From Aldrovandia affinis (Eukaryota; Chordata; Actinopteri; Notacanthiformes; Halosauridae): a stretch of 64,000 bases of DNA. How positions within the stretch are numbered: position 1 is the stretch's first letter; each line of letters starts with the position of its first letter. The stretch covers positions 310,001 through 374,000 of the forward strand of contig JAINUG010000086.1 of assembly GCA_029706075.1 (NCBI GenBank), read 5' to 3'. This document shows positions 54,801 through 64,000 of the stretch, in pieces. The translations under genes were made by a program, and so were the position numbers. Below the pieces are notes generated by a model that saw only the letters and a program-made list of their open reading frames with translations, was not told the origin of the DNA and made no database searches.

Positions 54801-56430
54801 CCTATCTTCAAGAACCGGGATCTCCAGCTAGATATTATGGCTGGAAACTGTCTAAAGTTTAAGATGGGAAACAATATAATGGACATACAAGGAGTCAAGG
54901 AGTGTATTGGTATTTGGTTCTTACACAAATGTATGAAATACTGACACTTTGTCAGTTGTGCTACTTTATTTATTATAGTCTATATTTATGTTCCAATTTA
55001 GGTTGTTGAAGAGTTAAATAGAATTGCCTGCAAAAGTCTTGAGGGAGAATTCTTTCAGGCATTGGACTGTACCACCCCATGCTTCCTCCATATCTTCAGA
55101 TCTAAAATGGGAAGGGTGAGGCAGGCATCGGCAAGAGACTACCACTGGCTCCTATTTTTCCACTTATCGAAATAACTATTCCAGAAGTGTTGTTTTAATA
55201 GTTCAGAAGAAACTTTTATTGTTATAAATATGTCTACCACACTGAATAATGGGGGAAAAGCTGATGCTTAACCTCAATACAGCTGAAATAGTTTTGCAGT
55301 TCACATTTGTAAATGGTGTGTGTCATAGAAAATGTTATACTTAATATGTGTTCACTTAAGCATTCACTCTAAATCATTTTATCCTTTGATGCGTACGTTC
55401 TATAAAACAACAATGGCCCTAGCTGCATGAGTTTTATGTGAGTAAAAAAAAAAGAATCACAAAACTGGATTATTCTAAATACCTTCCAGAGGGCAGGGGG
55501 AGTGGGGGTGGAGAGAAATTTACCTGAAGCACTGACACACAGCAAGTTAACTCTACCCAAATCCTAATGAAGAACAACACAAAATTGACTTCAGACCAGT
55601 GCTCATGGCCATCTTCCACCTACACCGACAGATTGCCATTTTGTGTATGCTTTGTGATTGGACATTTAGACTTTTACATTCCCTCAGATCGTGGTCAGTA
55701 ATTTACCATTCATGGTTATATCATGTTGAAAATTGCCTGTAATGGTCATTATCTGAAAAACTATTCAATTCAGAGGATGTATTCAGCAGGAGTTCAGATA
55801 GCCACGCCAGCCAAACCTTGCTTGGTAACCTTGCTTGTTACCAGGAACTATCATAGTTACTGGTATTATTCATGCCATCTATGTCACACAAATAACTGTT
55901 AACATAATGGCTTGTAAACTGAGCACTTTTTATTTGCTTTGTGATTCATTTGTTGTCAAATACTGTTGGCAATTCATGTATTCTGCTGCTTAGATCCAAT
56001 GTGCCCATTATAGTGTATACATGTAAAATACTGTTCAAAGAGAGGCGGCTGTGCTAAGATAATTTTATCCTGCCTAAGGGCGCAGCCATTTTTCTGTTTA
56101 TATTTACTGTTTGCGGCATTCTGGGAGTGACTTAACTTGCTTGCAACATAAGTAGTTACTTTTAAAATAATTTGTAGGTTAGCACAGCTGCTCCTCCTGT
56201 CTGAAAAATATTATAGGGGTCATTTCACAAAATGGGTGCCTTAACAGATAAACTCTCAATTTTAAAATATGTTATTATTGTGCCTTTTCTCCTCAATATA
56301 AAACCAATTTAAACCAAATAAATATGATTTATTTATTTCATACAAATGGTATTGTATGAAATACATATATTAATTGTTGAAAAAAGTATCAATTTGTCTG
56401 TGTCCCTTAATTTCATTAATTTGCATAAGA
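54801..56430. other. Unassigned intergenic DNA
   Basis: Nothing recognised. Confidence 0.45.
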
Positions 56431-56627
56431 CATCAACCCTGTTACCATATTTTAACGTAATTGTTTATTTTTCACATTATGGTCAATATCTATAAACAAT
56501 AACCTTTTAAATGCATGCCATGTTTTCCTGTTACCTTCACCAGGTAGCTAGTAATGAGCATATTACCTTTGAACGGTCAACCCTGATACTGTCAACCCTG
56601 TTACTTTTTGAGAGTAACAGGGTTGAC
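56431..56627. repeat. GTCAACCCTGTTAC motif cluster with hairpin (left)
   Basis: Copies: ATCAACCCTGTTACC at 56432, GTCAACCCTGATACT at 56576, GTCAACCCTGTTACT at 56591, and the inverted AGTAACAGGGTTGAC at 56613-56627. The last two form a perfect 15-bp stem around a 7-base loop. The motif returns at 59789-59840. Confidence 0.9.
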
Positions 56628-56748
56628 ATGCATACTGTAATGGTTGTTTCCCATGCACCCTGGATGTATTTAATGTAATTCAATCACAATATTAATGTGC
56701 ATTTTAACTAGTAGCACATAGTGTTATCATTGTTGAGTTGAGATTTAT

Positions 56749-57105
56749 CTCATCTCATCTTCAGCCGCTTATTCCTGGTCAGGGTTCGGGGGGCTGGAGC
56801 CTATCCCAGCATGCATAGGGGCGAGAGGCAGGAATACACCCTGGACAGGTTCGCCAATCCATCACAGGGCACTACATACACCATTCACTCACACACTCAT
56901 ACCTACGGGCAATTTAGACTCTCCAATTAGCCTAACGTGCATGTCTTTGGACTGTGGGAAGAAACCAGAGTACCCGGAGGAAACCCACGCGGACACGGGG
57001 AGAACATGCAAACTCCACACAGAAAGGCCCCCGGCCTGGATTCGAACCCGAGACCTTCTTGCTGTGAGGCGACAGTGCTATCCACTGCACCACCGTGCCG
57101 CCTGC
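56749..57105 (-). mobile_element. GGCGGCACGG-group SINE, complete
   Basis: Same family and orientation as 26586-26938, flanked by GAGTTGAGATTTAT at 56735-56748 and 57106-57119 (14-bp perfect duplication). It sits between the motif cluster and the decayed ORF. Confidence 0.9.
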
Positions 57106-57157
57106 GAGTTGAGATTTATGTCAATTTTAATACACTTTTACAGATCTCTTAAGTAGA

Positions 57158-57955
57158 ATGCCATTAAGTGCAGCAGAAAAGCAAAGGCGCTATCGCGCCC
57201 GTTGAGACGTGGATCCAGAGAGAATGGCAAAATACCTAGAAACAGAGAGGAAGAAATGGAAGAGAGACAGGGAGCTGGGGAAGAAAAAACCCAAAGATGT
57301 GCTCAGCGAGAGGGAGCAAAGGAGAAAGAAGTGAAAGTGGAGAATAGCCCAGGAAAATAGTAGGATTTGTCAGTTGTCAGTTGCACTGTACAGCCTGACA
57401 ACACCGCCAGAGAGCCCAGAGCCAGATCCACAACAAGCAGGTTCCTCAAGGTTAGGATTAGAAAAATATATGAGAAATTAAGTAGCACCTTGTTTTTGTT
57501 TGCAATGCATTTATAAGATATTCCTACTTTGACATGATCTACACCCAGTAGCTATCCAACTTTACTTATGTAGAACTAATTATCTACCAATAATGGGAAG
57601 GGTAAAGTAGATATTGAGTGCCCAATAACAGCTAAAAATGTAAAAATGTACTTGTTCGTGTATGGTCAGAGGTACACATTGTCAATCATTTGGTATTTTT
57701 TTGGTTTGTATTCCCCTGGTCTTAAAACATTCAAAAAAGCAGAGTAAAAGGTTGAATGAGGTACTGTGGAATCTAGAAAGACAACTGCAAAAGGAAAGAA
57801 AAAGAAAAGGAGAAATTCAAAGAAAGGAAAGACAAAGGCAAATGATCGCAAAAATAGTCACAAGCAAGCTTGTTCAGAAGTATAAGCTCAGAAAGTATGC
57901 AGAGACTGCCATTGGGTTCTCAAACCCAAGACTGATGGATTCAAAAATTGTGTGA
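57158..57955 (+). pseudogene. Decayed basic coiled protein of an unidentified transposon-like unit
   Basis: From ATG 57158: MPLSAAEKQRRYRAR-stop-D, VDPERMAKYLETERKKWKRD then RELGKKKPKDVLSEREQRRK, stop, KWRIAQENSRICQL. After a gap a second piece from about 57735 reads KKQSKRLNEVLWNLERQLQK then ERKRKGEIQRKERQRQMIAK. A highly charged N-terminus of the form LSAAEKQRRYRxRRDxDPER is, as I recall, frequent in uncharacterised fish ORFs, probably of transposon origin; I cannot name the family. Both internal stops are TGA where CGA (Arg) would fit, the signature of CpG decay. TTTTACAG before the ATG and AAG/GTTAGG at about 57450 could be splice sites. Confidence 0.5.
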
Positions 57956-58385
57956 GATTGTTCTTCGAACGTGATGATGTAAGCCAAATCACCACCAGCA
58001 GAAAGAAGACCAAAACCAAACAAAGTCAAAAAGCAAAAACGATTTCTATGTTAAGACAATGCTTGAGTTTGCATGGCAAGCTGTTCCCTGTCTGTTAAAG
58101 TGCTGCCTTGTCTGTCTGTTTCAACTGTTAAAAAACTGTTGTTATATGGGTAATGTGTAAATGCCCTCACTTTGAAATGTGTCAATCCTATGGAATTGTT
58201 TGTAACATTCATATACACAATAATATGCTTACATTTCTTTCAATATGTTAATATTTATTATTAGAAAGAAAGAAATTGAAACATATTATTGTGTAATATG
58301 TCAATAAAATCTTTTTTGTTGCAAACGTACGTGCTCATTGGGTCCATTATAGATTTGACTACATGCATGAAACTGCAGTGAAAAA
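57956..58385. other. Unassigned, probably interior of the same unit
   Basis: A-rich, with CCAAAACCAAACAAAGTCAA. No further domain is readable before the L2 insertion. Confidence 0.4.
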
Positions 58386-59660
58386 GGCCTACCAGGTGGC
58401 CTGGAGAGGGTCCCTCTCCTCTCCTCTCCCCACACCCTCTCTACAGGAGTCCCGCAGGGCTCGGTGCTAAGCCCCGTCCTATTTTCTCTGTACACCAAAT
58501 CACTTGGCTGTTATTTCTGCTCATGGTTTTTCCTATCACTGTTATGCTGATGACACTCAACTGTTTCTCTCCTTCTCTCCATCTGATACCCAGGTCCCGG
58601 CACAGATCTCTGCATGCCTGGCTGACATCTCCGCATGGATGTCCACCCACCACCTGAAGCTGAACCTGGGGAAGACAGAGCTGCTCTTCCTCCCAGCAAA
58701 GGGCTCCTCGATGATTGATGCGTCAATCACCGTGGAAGGCTCCATAGTGTCTCCGTCCCAGTTTGCCAGGAGTCTTGGGGTAACCCTGGACAACCAGCTG
58801 TGCTTCTCGAGCCATATTGCAGCGATCACTCGGACCTGCCGTTTCTCCCTCCACAACATCCGGAGGATCCGACCGTTCCTCACCCAAGAGGCCACTCAAC
58901 TCCTGGTCCAGGCCCTGGTGATCTCACGTCTGGACTACTGCAATTCCTTGCTGGCAGGCCTTCCGGCCTGTGCCATCAAGCCACTGCAACTAGTCCAGAA
59001 CGCTGCCGCTCGTCTGGTGTTCAACCAGCTGAAGTTCACCCACGTCACCCCTCTACTCTCCTCTCTGCACTGGCTCCCCATTGCAGCACGCATCAGATTC
59101 AAGTCACTGGTGCTTGCTTTTCAAGCGGCCAGAGGTACTGCTCCCCCATACCTCCAGTCACTCATCACTCCCTACACACCTCCCAGACCCCTCCGCTCCG
59201 CCTCCTCTGGTAAACTGACTGTCCCTTCCCTCCGGGCGCCTGGCAGCCGCTCCTCGCGGTCTCGCCTCTTCTCTGTCCTGATCCCTCGCTGGTGGAACGA
59301 CCTTCCGCAATCGGTCAGAACCGCGGAATCACTTGCGATCTTCCGCAAGAGACTCAAAACCGACCTCTTCAGACTCCACTACCGCTGAACTCTGTCCATC
59401 TAGCTAAATTGTCTTCACCAACTGTTTACTTGTTCAACACTATACTTCCCCCCCCCCCCCAATTTTTTAACAAAAAATACACTAACCTTTTCCTTCCTGG
59501 TGTTACAGGTGTTACAGGTGTGGTATGCTGATGCCTGCAATGATGTCTATTGCTGTATTCCTGCACTGATCTTGTGCGCTAACTATGATTGTTCCTACCA
59601 TGTATTAATGCACATCTTGTAAGTCGCTCTGGATAAGAGCGTCTGCTAAATGCTTAAAAT
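58386..59660 (+). mobile_element. L2 LINE, 5'-truncated, with complete 3' end
   Basis: It starts inside the reverse transcriptase (GCCTACCAGGTGGCCTGGAG then AGGG) and runs to the L2 hairpin CTTGTAAGTCGCTCTGGATA then AGAGCGTCTGCTAAATGC and (AAATGT)n. The 3' 150 bp are nearly identical to 30782-30957. No clear target duplication, as is usual for L2. Confidence 0.9.
58446..59388 (+). pseudogene. L2 reverse transcriptase, C-terminal half, one frameshift
   Basis: GVPQGSVLSPVLFSLYTKSL is in one frame (58446). After a 2-base loss near 58500, an open frame of 294 codons follows: ISAHGFSYHCYADDTQLFLS with intact YADD (catalytic Asp pair), ISAWMSTHHLKLNLGKTELL, RSLGVTLDNQLCFSSHIAAI (thumb), LDYCNSLLAGLPACAIKPLQ, WLPIAARIRFKSLVLAFQAA and WWNDLPQSVRTAESLAIFRK ... 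LHYR-stop. The long uninterrupted frame makes this one of the younger LINE copies here. It lacks the endonuclease and the first half of the polymerase. Confidence 0.9.
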
Positions 59661-60429
59661 GTAAATGTAAATGTAAATATTAGACCTGTTAGAAATGTAA
59701 TAAACTTCAATAATAAAACCATCTCCATCAAATATAGAACAAAATGTGTAACTTAGATGGTAACACTGAACGGTAAAATCATTGTCCCCTCAACCCTGTT
59801 ACTCTGGTCAGTCCTGTTACCATGGTGTCAACCCTGTTACATTCATTAATTCAATCAAAAAATGAGAAATGATAAATCACATGGCATTTTACCCCTTACC
59901 TGGGTAAAAAGAACAATGTTAGGTTATGGACTTCGACATGCTGGGAAGCGTTCTCTTTTAAATGTAGTTTTTTCCCTATATACATGATCGTCACCTGAAA
60001 ATAAATTACCCTTCCATAATCAGTATTAAAAATATAATATTTTGAACAAACATGCACAATCTTAAAATAAACTCAGTGAAGAGAGGAACCAAAGTCTTTT
60101 CATATAAGTACCATTTACCAGATATTTATTTTCGAAAATTTGTCATATATTAATGCATATGTAATAGCTTGACTTTGATGGCGATACCAGACTTAGTATC
60201 ACAACGCAATACCAGAATGATACCACGGCAAAAAAAGAAAACTCATTAGCCAAAGTCACAGAATAACCACTGAACATTGAAAATATCTTGCTAACTGGTG
60301 GAACAAGCTATTAAATAACAATACATCTTCAGTTTATAAAAAAAAAAAAAAAAACACCATATTAAAAAACAGAATAGAATATCTCTTTAAAAAAAAAAAT
60401 TCAAAGTGTTCATTTGTTACAGCGCAACA
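59661..60429. other. Unassigned; contains right-hand motif cluster
   Basis: CTCAACCCTGTTACT at 59789, GTCAGTCCTGTTACC at 59807 and GTCAACCCTGTTACA at 59827 repeat the motif of 56431-56627. Two A runs lie at 60338-60355 and 60387-60400. No gene. Confidence 0.5.
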
Positions 60430-61240
60430 GCAAAGTTTCAACTTGGAATGTCCTGTTCAGCCAGTTCCTGCTTTATGTTTAGGTTTAGGTTTTAGGTCCT
60501 TAGCGAGAACAGCACAGACAGCTTTCTGCTGTTCACAGAACCTCTCTACAATGTCACAGGCTGACTTCCATCAGGTAGTTCACGAATGAGCTTGTGCTCT
60601 GGTAACTGCAATGATTTTTGTTTCTGTGTCAGTGTTCTGGTCAATTTCTTTTACCTAGAATAGACTGAGACTGTTTCACGGAGCCTGGACAGACATGCTG
60701 ACATGCAGTCAATTTATATGGCTTTCGTGACAGCGAGGTGTAAATCATGTCCAAAACACAGGACCCAGTTATAATCTCCAAAGGCTTTGGAGTTGTTGGA
60801 GGCATTGTCAGTGGTTATTCTAGCCATTTTAGACATGTTCAATTCCCCTGCACCAGTCATCATTTCCTCTAGTGCTTCACTTAGACTCTCTGCTGTAAAC
60901 ACAAGGACTGCATTTCCGATGATTCTGTGATGAGCAGGATTGTAGCTGCCATGTATGCATCTACAGCTTTGCTTGTCCAGAGGTCTGTTGTGCATGAGAA
61001 GTATGGTTTCCCTGCAAGTTTTGCACTAAGCACACTTCACGTCTCAGAGTACAGTTTTGGAATCTCTGCATTCATGAAGTAATTTCTACCAGGCATGTCA
61101 TACTTTCTGTCCAGCTGCTGAAGACTCCTGAATCCACTTTTCTCAACTGCACTCACAGATAAACTCAGTTACTGCTTTGTTCAATCTTTCTGAATCTTTT
61201 GAGTTTATGTCATATTTTTTGTCACGTTCTAGCACAGATA
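60430..61240 (-). pseudogene. hAT transposase (ZBED-like) relic
   Basis: Minus strand, upstream to downstream: FRSLQQLDRKYDMPGRNYFM, IPKLYSET, PYFSCTTDLWTSKAVDAYMA (TTDxWTS motif with the first catalytic Asp), MARITTDNASNNSKAFGDYN then WVLCFGHDLHLAVTKAI (ITTDN...CFGHxLHLA, second catalytic Asp), and further pieces such as LPEHKLIRELPD. This is the RNaseH-like core of hAT transposases of the ZBED type. Several stops and shifts break it; the longest open part is 60714-60995. BED finger and dimerisation ends not seen. No terminal repeats assigned. Confidence 0.8.
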
Positions 61241-61689
61241 TAAGTGTAGGCTTACTCACTGTTATTCACTGTTCTCTGTAGCTGTGGTGGCAGTTGTCTT
61301 CTGTAGTTAAAATAATGAGAAAACCACAATGAGACATAAATAGTCAAAAATATCTCTGCAAAACCATATCTGACAGAACCAGAGCATATAAAATAATTTT
61401 ACACATTTTATTAATCTAAATTGTTTTTAAATGTAGTTTGAATACCTATCCATTAATTACAGCTAAATAATAGCAATGGATAATTTAGTTCCAAAACAAC
61501 ATAAAAACACATTTCACACATTTTCATTGGAATGTCATTTTACAAGGTCCCCTTTCGTGTAGAATATCAACCATACTATACTAGCCCACTAGCCCTGGCC
61601 TAGATTCAGTAGAAGAACAGTAGTTTTCAGTCTTCAGCAAACAAACTTATTACATTGCTATGGAATGCATAGTTTAGAGACAGCCAACT
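61241..61689. other. Unassigned intergenic DNA
   Basis: Nothing recognised. Confidence 0.45.
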
Positions 61690-63048
61690 CAGTGGTGGAT
61701 CCTGGCACAGGTGACATAGGCAGTTGCCTAGGGTGGCACGCCGGCAAGGGGCGCACACGCATGCACACAGCTCTCCATATACAGACACAGACGCGCGCTC
61801 ACTTCAGTCTCGCTCATCTGCACTCAGCACTGCGCTACAGCTGACATTTTTGCCCCACTGCTTCTGCTGTCTGTAAATCTATGAAGTCTCCTAGTCCTCA
61901 CCTGCTAGAAGCCCGAAGTGGGGGAGGGGTGGAGGTCAATAGCGCCTCTCAGACTCACACTGTACAGTACAAGTCAATCAATGAAATCACAAAATAACAT
62001 TGCAACCAAATACGCACTGCTCTCGTAACACACACAAGCAAATGGAAATAATATCTCAATAGCTACTGATATACAGCTGAAATTGTGCCTGGTTTAAAAT
62101 ATAATTATAAATAAAAACAAGTCTGTACACCACCAAGGTGAAATGGTTTAATCTCTTGACCCTGCATTGATGGGCAATTGTTTGGTCACACAAACAATCG
62201 TGTCACACACACATTGAGGTACGTTGCCAAAATGAAAAGATCAAAGCCTTCGGAATTTCAGTTTAGAAAAAAGAGAAAAGAAGAAGGGGAGAAACGTGCC
62301 AAAGATAAAGGTATGTGTTATGTTATCTCATCATGAACATTATGTTTTGAAGTCTAGTAAATAATTGTGCTAGCTAGGTATTGCATCAATTGCTATACTA
62401 ACATTAATGCTAGCTAGTAGCTCAAGCATTTAGCTAACATTACACTGGCTATAATGATGCTGAACTTTCTCTAAAAAACGCCTTTCTTGACTATCATCAT
62501 GAACATTTTCTGTGAATTTTTTGGGGTAATAATAGCGCTATACTGCATCACTATGAGCTTACTACTAGCTAGTTAACATGCATATAGTTCAACTAAACTA
62601 GCAGCAAAACAGCAGAAGCTATCTTAAATCTGGTTTGTGCATAATGAACTTTTAGCCACATTGACTCAGCCAGTATTGAAAAAGTGCAACTCCACTGTGT
62701 TAGTTTTATTTGTGTACACCTTCAATTTTTTAATTAGTGTGCAATATGTTTCAGTGTTCTTATTTATTGTCTTGGACAGCACCTCCTTATTTTTGTTCCT
62801 TTTAAAAGAAGCATGCTATTTTTATTTATCTATTTATTTGTATTAATTATTCAATTTAAATTTGTTATTTGTATATATCTTGGATTTTTACAATTTAATA
62901 TTTGTGTGCAATATTTTTCAGTATTTCTTTGTCTATTAGTATATTTTCTTCAAATAAAAGGTACTTAGGTTTTGCATGGCCTCCCTGGGGCTTCGGGGGG
63001 GTATGACTGATCTCGCCTAGGGCACCAAATGAGCCAGGACCGCCACTG
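61690..63048 (+). mobile_element. hAT element reduced to first transposase exon
   Basis: The left end is CAGTGGTGGATCCTGGC ... TTGCCTAGGGTGGCA; the right end is CGCCTAGGGCACCAAATGAG then CCAGGACCGCCACTG. The outer 17 bp pair with two or three mismatches, and GCCTAGGG lies subterminally at both ends. Flanks AGCCAACT and TTCCAACT agree in six of eight bases. Length 1359 bp. Interior: CpG-rich leader 61740-61830, a short coding exon, and AT-rich filler. Confidence 0.8.
62232..62310 (+). pseudogene. hAT transposase exon 1 with splice donor
   Basis: ATG at 62232 opens MKRSKPSEFQFRKKRKEEGE then KRAKDK, followed by AAAG/GTATGTG, a good splice donor at 62311. A start of the form MKRxKPSGAxxRKKRKEEE is typical of ZMYM-like hAT transposases of fish, where it precedes the TTF-type zinc finger exon. 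No further exon is readable before the right terminus, so the catalytic part was deleted. The charged stretch resembles a nuclear localisation signal. Confidence 0.65.
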
Positions 63049-63059
63049 TTCCAACTGCA

Positions 63060-63200
63060 TATTTCTTAGGGTTCCTCAGGTTAGTTCCTGCCAATGAGGA
63101 GCTAGGTGCCCATAGGCTACCGGCTCGTGACAGTGAGAGATATGCCTCTCCTCCATCAGCACTAGCCTTCTTGTAGCACTGTGCGGCCTTCTGTTTTTAT
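63060..63200 (+). repeat. Repeat shared with 18230-18330
   Basis: GGTGCCCATAGGCTACCGGC, GTGACAGTGAGAGATATG, ATCAGCACTAGCC and GCACTGTGCGGCCT follow the same order as 18250-18330. The shared-tail sequence seen there is missing here. Confidence 0.55.
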
Positions 63201-64000
63201 TGGTTGTTGTTACCAACATGATCATTTACAGTGATGAATTACACAAAAAGCTGACACCTTTACAGTAAACATTTGGACACTGCACTATTAATTAGTATAT
63301 TGTACCATCTCGTTAAATCAGTACATCAGCCAGTGTATGTCAAGAAGCCTATAGGCATTTTTATATACTTTTTTGTATTATTTCCGTGGTAATTGTATAT
63401 TGTTGCATTCTCTAGTTGTCCGTTTTTGTCACCTGTACAAAGTTATCTTACAAAAAGGCCTGGTCGGGCAGGTGCATTTTGGTCATTCTGTGCAGGCAAA
63501 CAGAATATGGCCTAGCCTAACCTAAATGCTCATAAACTTGCATGGTGCCATCATTGACAGGTTTATTGCTCTGTGAATGAAACCAGGGCATTTAGGTATG
63601 TAGCTTTGGCAGCCAGTGCAGTCCATATTAGATTAGCACGCCAAACTTACAAGCCTATTTCACACACCACAATTTCAGTGGTGATTTCATTCGAGTTCTA
63701 CCTATGAGCTGGAAATTATGGATCATGGAGAAAATAATTATGGCCCACCAGATTGAAAGCAGAGGTCAACATGGTATGATTGGCCTTGTCACCTGGTAGC
63801 AATTTTCTTGAGCATATCTTGTCTCTCCAAATATCAGCTCAACCAGCATCCCTGTATAAACCAAGCTCCCTTCCCCAGCCCCTATCGATGTTTGGTATCA
63901 CCATGATTCTCAATATGAGAGGAGAATATCAATGGTGACCTTGAAAAGATATATTGTGGTAGTAAGTGACCCAAAACAAAAATATAAAAAGGTGGTCTGA
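63201..64000. other. Unassigned intergenic DNA to window end
   Basis: Nothing recognised. Confidence 0.45.

Noticed and set aside
56937..57156. Two 71-codon frames near 56937
   Set aside because: They lie wholly within the complete SINE copy 56749-57105 and its flank.
58504..59388. Host gene encoding a 294-residue protein
   Set aside because: The motifs YADD, WWNDLPQSVR and LKTDLF and the L2 tail identify it as LINE reverse transcriptase.
1..64000. CRISPR array or prokaryotic defence system
   Set aside because: There are no regularly spaced repeats with unique spacers. Codon structure, transposons and microsatellites are those of a vertebrate genome.

Overview
This window looks like vertebrate, most probably teleost fish, nuclear DNA. 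I recognise no host protein-coding gene, rRNA, functional tRNA or CRISPR array. The evidence for a teleost is the repeat content: several Tc1/mariner relics, hAT elements, L2 LINEs with the stem-loop tail and TGTAAA-type repeats common in fish, CR1- and L1-type LINE fragments, at least three groups of tRNA-derived SINEs, and (TA)n, (TG)n and TAGC microsatellites. The L2 tail resembles eel UnaL2 and the TAGC tracts fit an elopomorph, but species cannot be fixed from this. The window is an intergenic or intronic repeat landscape, not a set of cooperating genes.

Layout. 1-421: end of a Tc1 transposon facing another Tc1 end across a TA microsatellite. 425-6200: mostly unassigned DNA with one SINE (4333-4685) and an LTR-like stretch. 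6221-14830: a 0.37-kb promoter-like direct repeat at 6221 and 13583 brackets an uncharacterised ORF, a hAT MITE with perfect target duplication, and a nearly complete CR1/L2-group LINE (ORF1 intact, ORF2 broken by indels in base runs). 14830-21970: unassigned DNA with a LINE remnant and a SINE. 21973-23136: a DNA transposon with long terminal inverted repeats and no transposase. 24394-27232: a three-layer nest, with a Tc1 element interrupted by an L1, itself interrupted by a SINE. 29012-32705: mixed Tc1/mariner, SINE, L2 and CR1 debris. 33204-35165: SINEs, a CpG-rich block and a Tc1-MITE end.

36452-38387: a hAT element with transposase remnant, split by a complete solo LTR (37218-38160). 49202-50080: a second solo LTR of the same family, opposite strand. 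Both LTRs have perfect 5-bp target duplications. 45673-54800: MITEs, SINEs and degenerate tandem repeats. 56431-59840: an unidentified transposon-like unit with a CpG-decayed basic coiled ORF, a recurrent GTCAACCCTGTTAC motif, an inserted SINE and a young-looking L2. 60430-63048: a decayed hAT transposase, then a hAT element that keeps only its first transposase exon and splice donor.

The best signals are structural. Target-site duplications order the insertions: Tc1 before L1 before SINE, and hAT before LTR. Matching solo LTRs show past retroelement activity. The GTCAACCCTGTTAC unit and the paired promoter-like repeats are the parts I could not assign to a named family. All similarity statements are by eye.
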